A stretch of 64,000 nt of DNA, taken from contig NC_092670.1 in the NCBI RefSeq assembly GCF_964355755.1, positions 21,699,201-21,763,200 on the forward strand, read 5' to 3'. This DNA is from Antedon mediterranea (Eukaryota; Echinodermata; Crinoidea; Comatulida; Antedonidae). A program made the translations under genes and the position numbers. Shown here in pieces: positions 44,601 to 54,800 of the stretch (position 1 is the first letter of the stretch; each line of letters opens with the position of its first letter). Below the pieces are notes generated by a model. It was not told where the DNA came from, did not search any database, and was given only the letters and a program-made list of their open reading frames with translations.

Positions 44601-45816
44601 GTCATGTAGTTGAAGTAAGTTGTTAGTGATATTCAATGGTTGATTTTCAGACTCTAAACACGTGTAGTAGACAGACTTTTCGTCCAATGTTGTCGACAAT
44701 ACCATGTATTCTGTTAACATTTAAATAGAGAAAATTAATTTATCATGGTCATGATCATGATCATCATCATTAGTGGAAATCATCATTTCCTTTTATTGTC
44801 ATTTGCATATACAGTAAAACAAAATATACATAGAAATTGTGTTTGCTCTGAGATGCAAACTACAGATATAAATAACAAAAAAAAACATCACATCACTCTC
44901 GTACGGTTTCCCAACTAGCATTCAGTGCCCGAATGGCAGCTGGATAGAAGCTGTTGCGAAACCTATTAGTACAAGAAGTAATGGACCGGTAACATCTACC
45001 GCTACGTAAATAACATCTCAAATACAATAATTATGCATGGGATGACTTGAATCTAGCAATATACATGCAATGAAAGATGAAACCAAATGAAATTATTTGT
45101 CCCATTTCACGAATATAAAACATTCATTATTTGTTTTATACACATCTATTCGAGAATTTGGAGCAATGTTGACGGCTTACACTACAGGGTGATGTTCAAA
45201 CGTTTAGCGTTCCGGTTCCTCACTGTTGTTTCACAACAAGAATAATGCACTCTGACGTAGAGTTTAATAGTATGGCTATTTAACATTATGTGACCCACAA
45301 TCCTCCAATCAAATGACAAGAATCTATTCAGGTTTGTTATAAAGTAAGAATAATAATCGCCTTTTGCATTCCGAGATTAATATATCATCATCAAGAATTA
45401 AGGCGTATCTTTTCAAAGTAAAAGACGAAATGATATACCGTATATACACAATTTAAACACATTTCCCAGTATTTTGTTATATTTCGTTTTAAGTCACACA
45501 TACGAAGCGATAACAATTCATCATCTTTTATAGCGCACTTAACAAGACTTCTAAAATCAGAGCGATCATTGGTCAGTGTTGTGCGTAGACTTTTTTTCTT
45601 TTCGTGTCATTCTCTGTTACAGTTTTCAACATTAATATATATTTTTGTTAAAGGTTCATGCAAAATACAGTATAAAAGTACAGTGTAATAGATAATCATT
45701 TGATTGCTAAAAGCATTGTATTGAATTAAGAGCGTTATTAGCATACCTGTACTGAACCCTTTTCTTGCACAATTAAGAAGTAGAATTGTGGTAACGATAG
45801 ATGAATACTTTGCCAT
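41615..45816 (-). CDS. secreted YWTD beta-propeller / PAN-apple-like protein
   Basis: Not identified to a named gene. Exons with matching GT-AG phases: 45816-45747 (signal peptide, MAKYSSIVTTILLLNCARKG), 44710-44465, 43970-43808, 43482-43361, and one starting at 42993 whose end is unresolved. YWTD-type propeller repeats are visible: KSVYYTCLES, DFVYYSVKNGDRGIYRTRLD, HLYYNSRDDREMRIYNLD, YIFFGAFNVGLYRFPMNTT with GLALDSTGSRLYWARED, and ADLIILGKYIYVYSANG, typical of LDLR/nidogen-like propellers. A short exon 42232-42182 and the last exon 41805-41615 encode SERLIGLIRDTNG and CAIMCLEKSDCTGFFYKHRC, the cysteine pattern of a PAN/apple domain. The donor joining the propeller to 42232 is not certain. 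It is probably extracellular. It could be one locus with the EGF exons at 49731-50680, but the separate signal-peptide exon argues for two genes. Confidence 0.68.
43615..43790 (-). repeat. dispersed repeat with a hammerhead-like motif, copy 2
   Basis: Reverse-complement copy of 40540-40770, in an intron of the YWTD gene. It keeps CTGATGAAGGGC, the GCCCGAAAGC partner and CCACTGATACCCACAGC, but stem III-like bases differ (TCTGTTAA for TCTGCTAA). Confidence 0.65.
44780..45015 (-). mobile_element. LINE 3' end, copy 1
   Basis: The minus strand encodes [17 protein letters not shown] followed by a stop and an AT-rich tail ending ATGCAAATGACAATAAAAGG. This is the conserved extreme C-terminus of CR1/RTE-like reverse transcriptases. 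The same sequence, better preserved, is at 53327-53605. Confidence 0.75.
45020..45740. other. first intron of the YWTD gene, nothing recognised
   Basis: AT-rich, with no open frame or repeat that I can assign. Confidence 0.4.
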
Positions 45817-46109
45817 TACACAAACTTTCTGTCAAAAATAATTTATAAACTTTGGCAAATATTTGTAGATATTTGAAGAAAAAAAATGATTATTTAATTT
45901 TATGTGACGCATTACGTACCTGGAATCAGATTTATCAAACTTGCTTATAAAAAAACAAGAAAAAAAACTTAACCACATATATTTTGTGCATGTTGTTTCT
46001 TTAATCTTTCATAATCTTTCTATAATTTAAGTTTGATCAATAATACAAAGCAGTTTTTCTATAGTTAGTTGAAACTAATAAAAATACTGAAAAAATATTG
46101 ATAAATACT

Positions 46110-47880
46110 ATAGCCGACCGTACTTACTGTTGCTGTATCGTACTTACTGTTGCTGTATCGTACTTACTGTTGCTGTACCGTACCTACTGTTTCTGTACCG
46201 TACTTACTGTTGCTGTACCGTACTTACTGTTGCTGTACCGTACTTACTGTTGCTTTACCGTACTTACTGTTGCTGTACCGTACTTACTGTTGCTGTATCG
46301 TACTTACTGTTGCTGTACCGTACCTACTGTTGCTGTATCGTACCTACTGTTGCTGTACCGTACTTACTGTTGCTTTGCCGTACTTACTGTTGCTTTGCCG
46401 TACTTACTGTTGCTGTACCGTACTTACTGTTGCTGTACCGTACTTACTGTTGCTGTACCGTACTTACTGTTGCTGTACCGTACTTACTGTTGCTGTACCG
46501 TACTTACTGTTGCTGTATCGTACTTACTGTTGCTGTACCGTACCTACTGTTTCTGTACCGTACTTACTGTTGCTGTACCGTACTTACTGTTGCTGTACCG
46601 TACTTACTGTTGCTTTACCGTACTTACTGTTGCTGTACCGTACTTACTGTTGCTGTATCGTACTTACTGTTGCTGTACCGTACTTACTGTTGCTTTACCG
46701 TACTTACTGTTGCTGTACCGTACTTACTGTTGCTGTATCGTACTTACTGTTGCTGTACCGTACCTACTGTTGCTGTATCGTACCTACTGTTGCTGTACCG
46801 TACTTACTGTTGCTTTGCCGTACTTACTGTTGCTTTGCCGTACTTACTGTTGCTGTACCGTACTTACTGTTGCTGTACCGTACTTACTGTTGCTGTACCG
46901 TACTTACTGTTGCTGTACCGTACTTACTGTTGCTGTACCGTACTTACTGTTGCTGTACCGTACCTACTGTTGCTGTACCGTACTTACTGTTGCTGTATCG
47001 TACTTACTGTTGCTGTACCGTACTTACTGTTGCTGTACCGTACTTACTGTTGCTGTACCGTACTTACTGTTGCTGTACCGTACTTACTGTTGCTGTACCG
47101 TACTTACTGTTGCTGTACCATACTTACTGTTGCTGTACCGTACTTACTGTTGCTGTACCGTACTTACTGTTGCTGATGTATCGTACTTACTGTTGCTGTA
47201 CCGTACTTACTGTTGCTGTACCGTACTTACTGTTGCTGTACCGTACCTACTGTTGCTGTACCGTACTTACTGTTGCTGTACCGTACTTACTGTTGCTGTA
47301 CCGTACTTACTGTTGCTGTACCGTACTTACTGTTGCTTTACCGTACTTACTGTTGCTGTACCGTACTTACTGTTGCTGTACCGTACTTACTGTTGCTGTA
47401 CCGTACTTACTGTTGCTGTACCGTACTTACTGTTGCTGTACCGTACTTACTGTTGCTTTACCGTACTTACTGTTGCTGTACCGTACTTACTGTTGCTGTA
47501 CCGTACTTACTGTTGCTGTACCGTACTTACTATTGCTGTACCGTACTTACTGTTGCAGTACCGTACCTACTGTTGCTGTACCGTACTTACTGTTGCTGTA
47601 CCGTACCTACTGTTGCTGTACCGTACTTACTGTTGCTGTACCGTACTTACTGTTGCTGTACCGTACTTACTGTTGCTGTACCTACTGTTGCTGTACCGTA
47701 CTTACTGTTGCTGTACCGTACTTACTGTTGCTGTACCGTACTTACTGTTGCTTTACCGTACTTACTGTTGCTGTACCGTACTTACTGTTGCTGTACCGTA
47801 CTTACTGTTGCTGTACCGTACTTACTATTGCTGTACCGTACTTACTGTTGCTGTACCGTACTTACTGTTGCTGTACCTTA
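46110..47880 (+). repeat. 20-bp minisatellite, about 88 copies
   Basis: Tandem TACTTACTGTTGCTGTACCG with scattered T/C and G/T variants and two length slips (around 47175 and 47680). All three forward frames stay open for hundreds of codons because 20 bp is not a multiple of three: each frame cycles through the same 20-residue peptide and no unit contains a stop in any frame. There is no start context, splice structure or similarity to support translation, so it is treated as non-coding, upstream of the YWTD gene. Confidence 0.97.
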
Positions 47881-47917
47881 GTTGCCTTTACTCCGTATAC
47901 TGCTCCTTTTGTTCACG

Positions 47918-48490
47918 TTTCAACTGTATATATAACAATACTTTTATTTCTTGTGTTGATTGTAGATCTACTTATCGTAATGATTCGATTATCAATATCT
48001 AGTTAGGTCATTTGCGATATATTTCAAGAAATAGAAAACTTTTTTTTTTTATATTATGGCGTGATGATCAATATTTTTTAATCAGTTTATGTAACTTCAA
48101 TAAGTGTAAAAATGAGCTAATATTACATTTATTGATAACATTATACACACTCAGTTAATTAGATTAAGAATTTTGGATGAAGAAAATAAGTCTACGCATT
48201 TTATTCACGTTCAACTGTATATATTACAATACTATTATTTCTTGAGTTGATTAGATCTACTTTATATATCCTAATAATTCGATTATCAATATATCTAGTT
48301 AGGTCACTTGCGAGAGGCTACATTTCAGAAGAAATAAAAAAAATGTCATGAAAACATGACTAATCTCTTTTTGATATTATGGCGTGATGATCAATATTTT
48401 TTAATCAGTTTATGTAACTTCAATAGTGTCAAAATGAGCTAATATTACATTTATAGATAACATTACACACTCAGTTAATTACATTTTCCA
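47918..48490 (+). repeat. 280-bp tandem duplication
   Basis: About 47918-48175 and 48208-48490 share CAATACTATTATTTCTTG-like, TTCGATTATCAATAT, CTAGTTAGGTCA, ATGGCGTGATGATCAATATT and ATGAGCTAATATTACATTTA in order, moderately diverged. Confidence 0.8.
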
Positions 48491-48639
48491 ATTTTGGATG
48501 AAGAAATTATGAAGTAGCATTATTGTAGTATGAGGAATGCCTCGAGGTATGTTGTTTATTAAACCAAAAACTAAATTAATTTTTTGATATGTGCATAAAT
48601 AGATCACATAGAAGTTGTTCTGTTGATTTCTTCAAAACA

Positions 48640-49375
48640 GAGTAGGCGCATTCCCTTCGTTTCGCTGCAGACATCTCAACATTTCTCTTCGGCTGTAGAC
48701 CTACTCATCATCACTCTCTTTTATTGCAGACATACTCTTCTACATTCCTCTTTCCTGCAGACCTATTCTTCAACATTCTTGCTGCATATACACTTCTAAC
48801 AATCCTCTTTTGATACAGACCTACTCTTCTACATTTCTCTTTGCTGCAGACGGGGCTGTAGACCTACTCTTCAACAGTCTTTGCTGCAGACCTCTCTTCT
48901 ACATTTCTCTTTGCTGCAGACGGGGCTGTAGACCTACTCTTCAACAGTCTTTGCTGCAGACCTCTCTTCTACATTTCTCTTTGCTGTAGACCTACTCTTA
49001 AACAGTCTTTGCTGCAGACCTCTCTTCTACATTTCTCTTTGCTGCAGACGGGGCTGTAGACCTACTCTTCAACAGTCTTTGCTGCAGACCTCTCTTCTAC
49101 ATTTCTCTTTGCTGTAGACCTACTCTTAAACAGTCTTTGCTGCAGACCTCTCTTCTACATTTCTCTTTGCTGCAGACGGGGCTGCAGACCTACTCTTCAA
49201 CAGTCTTTGCTGCAAACCTCTCTTTTACATTTCTCTTTGCTACAGACGGGGCTGTAGACCTACTCTTCTACATTTCTCTTTGCTGCAGACGGGGCTGTAG
49301 ACCTACTCTTCAACAGTCTTTGCTGCAGATCTCTCTTCTACATTCCTCTCTTCTTGCAGACCTACTCTGTCATCA
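48640..49375 (+). repeat. 68-bp minisatellite, irregular
   Basis: Units combine CTCTTCTACATTTCTCTTTG, CTGCAGACGGGGCTGTAGAC and CTACTCTTCAACAGTCTTTG, with some units lacking the GACGGGGCTG part. Degenerate copies extend left to about 48640. The 135-codon forward frame here is a by-product. Confidence 0.9.
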
Positions 49376-49730
49376 CCTAAACGTTCATCTTCTGCTCAGG
49401 CATATGTTTACACATCCCTCATCTGGTCGGGTCAGGACGCACCTTACACTACCTCTTACATCACCATTCACAAAGCATATTATCATCATTCCTGCTTCAC
49501 CATCACTCACAGTCTTCTCCATCATCTTTAGTTCTACGGCGTAACATATTGATCATCATAAATGCTTGTCTGTTAAAAATAAATATTTTTTATTATTGAT
49601 CTGTCTTTTTGGAAAAACCGTTATGATAAGCCGCAACAAAACGGCGAGTGCCATTTATCCACCAAACAGTCGATATGATGGCAGTACTTTGGCAGTAGGG
49701 CCTACTGTATTTTTGACAGAAAAGAATTAC

Positions 49731-50680
49731 CTGACACTGTTCTCCAGTCCACTCTTCGTTGCAAACACAGTTAATCCGTTCGTCGTCTAGGATACACGTT
49801 CCAGCATGCAGACATGGTTGTTGATCACATGACGTATACGGATCGAACTTTAATGCATTACCTAGAAAATCATAATAATTAATGATTACTTATTTGGACC
49901 AACCTGGAAAGTATGTATGTAAATCATAACAAATTAAAGTAAGTGTGGTTTCCCAAAGGATGGATATTCTTGATAACGTTTATATAGCGCTATTTCGTGT
50001 TCAACAACATTCTAGTACACCGGGGTTTCGTCTCGAAAGATTAATTATGTATAGTGTGAATGCAGGGAACTTACGAACTTCACAACGTATCCCAGTCCAT
50101 GGCGCTAAGCAGACGCATTCCACTACGTCATTTACAATAACGCAAGAACCTCCGTTCACACAAGTCTCTTCAATGCATATGTACGTGTTCGATGTGAACC
50201 CACCTTTAATATTATCCAAACAAATGTGCATTTATTGAAATATATCGTATTACAAATCATATGTTTTACCGGTAAGAAAAAAAGCTATTTTAAAAATGTA
50301 AACGATAATGGATAAGATGAGAAAATCTGCGAGAAAAACAATTTTCTGCTTGATAGGCAGACATATGCTATTATTAGACCAGATTCACACCTACAACACA
50401 AATTTAATATGTAAAACGCTGTTACGCACGTATACGTATGCGCCGATACAACTACGTAATCGTGACGCGATTCAGCAAGATTACCACAGACTTGTTCCGA
50501 AATTTTACATCGATGTGAATCAGGTAGTACAGCATTGATTTTTATAGTACTGTACGTCCATACTATCCCAGACAATAAAATATTGTAAATAAATTACGAA
50601 TTATTTTTTTTTAATGAGAAAGACCAACCTTGGAACACGGTAAATAACATAAAATTCAAAGCTACCAACGTTGGAACCAT
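49731..50680 (-). CDS. secreted EGF-repeat protein, 5' part only
   Basis: Exon 50680-50629 encodes a hydrophobic signal peptide (MVPTLVALNFMLFTVFQ). Exon 50203-50075 gives one EGF-like domain (CIEETCVNGGSC ... ECVCLAPWTGIRC) and exon 49861-49731 a second (CDQQPCLHAGTC ... NCVCNEEWTGEQC). Phases are 1 and 1, and the last exon ends in phase 0. Six cysteines with the CxCxxxWxGxxC ending are present in each, so both domains look intact and disulfide-bonded. The next exon was not found; the DNA to the left is minisatellite. It may be a short gene, a broken gene, or an alternative 5' end of the YWTD gene whose first exon is at 45816. A SINE fragment lies in intron 1. Confidence 0.62.
50298..50390 (-). 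mobile_element. SINE family B fragment
   Basis: GATAAGATGAGAAAATCTGC, CTGCTTGATAGGCAG and TATTAGACCA match the head and body of the SINE at 40905-41110, with the B-box part deleted. Confidence 0.55.
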
Positions 50681-51858
50681 CGTCTCAGAAAATATTAGGT
50701 ACAGGTAGAATAGCTTCTACAGTCTCCAAGGCAAAACCAAATACTGTGAACGTACGTAAAACTAACCTGTATACTTTACACACAATTTATGACAAATACA
50801 AAGATTGCAATCAATATTATTATTAGTATTACAATGTCTGTATTTATAATCGCACATTATTGTTATTTAAATGAATCAACACAAAACAATACCATTTTAT
50901 GGCAGTAGAATATTTTAATAAATTTATAAAGCCTAAAGCTCAAGTAAACAAGGCCATTTTTGTGCAACAATACTTATATTTACTCGATACATTTTTCTTT
51001 TTAGCTCTATGCCTGATCAGATTTCCAATTAGTACAAATAGTATGATTATTTAGAGATTCAGCTTCTATTGAGAGAGTATCTTCTATTATCATCGCTACC
51101 ATCATCGCTATCATCATTGCTATCATCATCGATCTAAAACAAGATTCACAAGAATAATGTACACACTGTGTTGCAGATATCCAACAGGTAGGAATTATAC
51201 TGCGTGTACTGTTACAAATCTCAGATGTACTAGCGATTGATAATAATAAATTGTCGCTTATCATTGGTGAACTTCCGTGTGCTGCATCTCTAGTGGAAAC
51301 CACGCTTTAGAGAGGGCCCTAATAGAAACACACTATTGTACCTAGAATAATTTCTTTATGGTGAAATAAAGTGTGTGCTGAATACTCGTATCGTACTATA
51401 TCATCACTAAATGAAAGCCCCGCTTACAATTCTCATCATCATTACAAATCTCAAGCATTATTATTATTCTAAATTTGAACATCAATAAACAATTTCACAT
51501 AATCTAAATTTTTCCCAAAATATATGCGTGGCAATTAGCTGGATCAACTAAAAAATGAAATAGGTATTTAAGTAAAAAAATATATTTAAAATTGTTCCCT
51601 AATTTGGTAGCACAGTAAAACTAAATTATGCATTGATTCCCTTTTCATGGTAATAAGACACTATTGTATTCCCAAATACTTTTAACATCTGGATCACTTA
51701 ATAATGAATTACTTTAAATTGCTACTGATATCTCTTCTTGGAAAAGACTAATTTAGGAACAAATTAAATTACATAACTAAACGAAACGAATTCCCATAAA
51801 TTATATTCATCCCAGTAAAAACTATGTACGGTGTATTTCTTCTTGGAAGACACTATTT
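50681..51858. other. intergenic and SHMT 3' UTR, no gene assigned
   Basis: One 98-codon minus-strand frame (51303-51007) crosses a low-complexity ATCATCGCT run that yields MMIAMMIAMMV; it has no recognisable domain. The right part should be the SHMT 3' UTR. Confidence 0.4.
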
Positions 51859-54800
51859 TTAAAGAACATCTTTGCCCGGAAGAGGGAACTTAACAGCAAA
51901 TGTTTCCACCTCGTCCCGCAATGTTGCGATTTTCTTTTGATACGTCTCCGATTCCATAGTTGCTATGAACTCCTTTAGCAGAGGACCAGAAGCAGCCTTG
52001 ATTTCCAGTGCAATAGATATGCCTGGAAGAAAACAAACAATTTATTTAATGCTTCTCAATAAATATGAAAACACTCTGAGTGAAGCACTTAAAATATTAT
52101 ATCAAGCAAAACTATATTCGGAGAGGAGGGCTCAATAGGTAATATTTTGGTCCATGATAAAAGAATACAGAGGGCATGCTATTTAATATCTCATATAGAA
52201 GATACAGGTAAGTCATATTTTAATATAAGCTTTTGTGACGTGAAAATCTATAAGCATGTTCTGTAAGTATATACCTAACAATCAAAACCATATAGCTATA
52301 GTGCTAACAATCAAAGTAAGTACTATACTTAGCAAAATTCTATTTTGCCACGTAAAAACACAAACAATAATATTCATTATAAATAACATAAGACAGGGCA
52401 ATCAAAAAGTGAATTAAATCATGGTCGGGTGTTAAACAGTAACCAAGTTAAATAAAAATGTTGATATTCAATATATGTACATTGTAGGAGCATAAAACAT
52501 CAAGACAAATAACTTAAGCGCTGTCTATAAAATGTGACATGCCCAAATACGGTAGTGATAATATGCCCAAACAGGGTAGTGATATGCCCAAATATGGCAG
52601 TGATATGACATCATCATGTCCATGTATGAGCACATCACATTTTTTGTCGCATAAAGTTTGATGAAGATTGATGTATCCCTTAGTAGATAGGAATAATCTT
52701 GACAATGATAACCTAAGGGCATGGGTTCAATTCTTGATCTAGTCCATTACCAACATTTCCAAACACCCCCACCCCACCGAGACCCAAATAATTTTGTTTA
52801 AAAAACCCTTACCTTTATCAATGAAATCAACAACTTTTTCAAAGTCTGCTGCCTTGAGATTACGCGACGTCAAAGCCGGCGTACCAAACCTCAAGCCGCT
52901 TGGTCGGAGGGCGCTCTTATCCCCTGGACATGTGTTCTTGTTACAAGCAATTGAGATTTCTTCCAGAACCTTATCTGCTCGGTTTCCATCCAAACCCTTC
53001 GAGCGAAGATCCAATAAAAGAAGATGAGTATCTGTTCCACCTGCGGAAAGAGAGTTAAAGGTTGAGGTGAAAAAGAATGATTATTCACCATACCTTGAAG
53101 CGAAGCACCGTCGGAACAACAGGCACCACTACCGTGATGCTTGAAGACAGAAAGAACCTTGGATGTTGAGAACTACAAGGCTCGTGCGGCTGATCAATTT
53201 GGAGGGTGACTCTGACAACTAGTTGCAGGGGAAAGAATGAACTGACAAATGTCTAAAGCTAAAGTCAAATCTATGTGTTGTTAAGTATGCATCCCATATC
53301 ATTGGAATTAAGCTTGTTTTAAAAAAGTGATTAAGAAAACACATTCTATATTGCAGGATTCTACTCATCCCATGCATAATGTATTTGAGGTGTTACGTAG
53401 CGGTAGACGTTACCGATCTATCATCTCTCGTACAAATATGTTTTGTAATAGCTTTTATCCAGCTGCCATTCGGGCACTGAATGCTTGTCAGTATACCGTA
53501 CGAGAGGAATGTGACACTTTGTAATTGTTTTTGTTTTTCATTTATCTGTATTTGAGCAAACAAAATTTCTATTTTATAATATGCAAATGACAATGTATGA
53601 ATGATTTGTCGTTTTGACTCAAAAGCTGACATTGAATACTGCAGACATACATTAAATGAAACCTATAAAGAATCTTGGGAGAACAACAAAAAATCAATAT
53701 TTACCAGTGACGATATGATAGCCTCTATCCATGAGACATTTGGCCATTACACGGGCATTCTGTATAACCTCTTTGCCGTAAGCTTTGAATGATGGGTCCA
53801 TGGTTTGTTTCAATGCCACTGCTACCCCTGCAATAGCATGGTTATGTGGTCCTCCTTGAAGGCCGGGGAACACTGCTTCATTTATGGGTTTCTCAAGATT
53901 GTACATCTCCTCATTTCCATTCTTCAATGTCCTTCGCACTCCTGATAAAGTAAACAATGTGTGAATAAATCAAACCCAGTATGGATTTTTAGCCTAAACT
54001 CGCTTTGAACCAAATCTGGGATTCTATAGCATCCTGCAGCAAATGCTACAATATGATTTGATATGATTATACTGCATTGTACCTATTTAGCAATCAATCA
54101 GTATGTATTGATTAAATATCAGACCTTGATTTAAAAGGAGCGCCATGGCGCTGACGCTCCTTGGCGCTCCTGAAAACGATCAAAGGAGCGCCTAAAATAG
54201 CGCTCCCCAACCTGTTACAGTGCGTCATAAAAATATATATAATGATAAGAATATTAACCCCGAATACAACACACAGTCTATATATAGTCGCGCAAACGAT
54301 CTTTGTTATGGCTACCCCCGATAGGCTAGGCGCGCCTACGATCTTTGATGTTGCGAGAAAAATATCGTAGACAATTCATTCTAAATATAGTATCAGAACG
54401 TTCAATCGGTAGCTCAAAAAGACTGCCGTCAGAAGACCGTAATTATACAGACCTAGTTTTTTTGGTCACATGGCATGAAACGCGATACTCTCTGCTTTAC
54501 CGCAACATTTCACATGTTTTTTTTTTAAACTCAGTATGTGAGGGTGGCTGCCGACGATAAACAGTAATTAAGATCGTGTACCTGGATTTTGTGTCACATG
54601 ACATGAAACATAATACTCTCTCTGATCTTAATAACTGCTCACATGTTTTCCCCTCCAAATTCTGGTCGGGCCTTTTCTTATACACATGTCGCCTTTATGT
54701 TAAATCTTATAGTAATTAATATGGAATATATATTTATTTTGCATATATTTTGTTGGTGTCCTAGCCTAGGTGTCGTTGTTTTTATAATTCGCCAACCCAA

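Noticed and set aside
46098-48006. Membrane protein of 618-634 residues in the 20-bp array
   Set aside because: All three frames are equally open because of the repeat period; no start context, splice structure or family similarity.
49137-49544. 135-codon forward frame
   Set aside because: Made of the 68-bp minisatellite; no domain.
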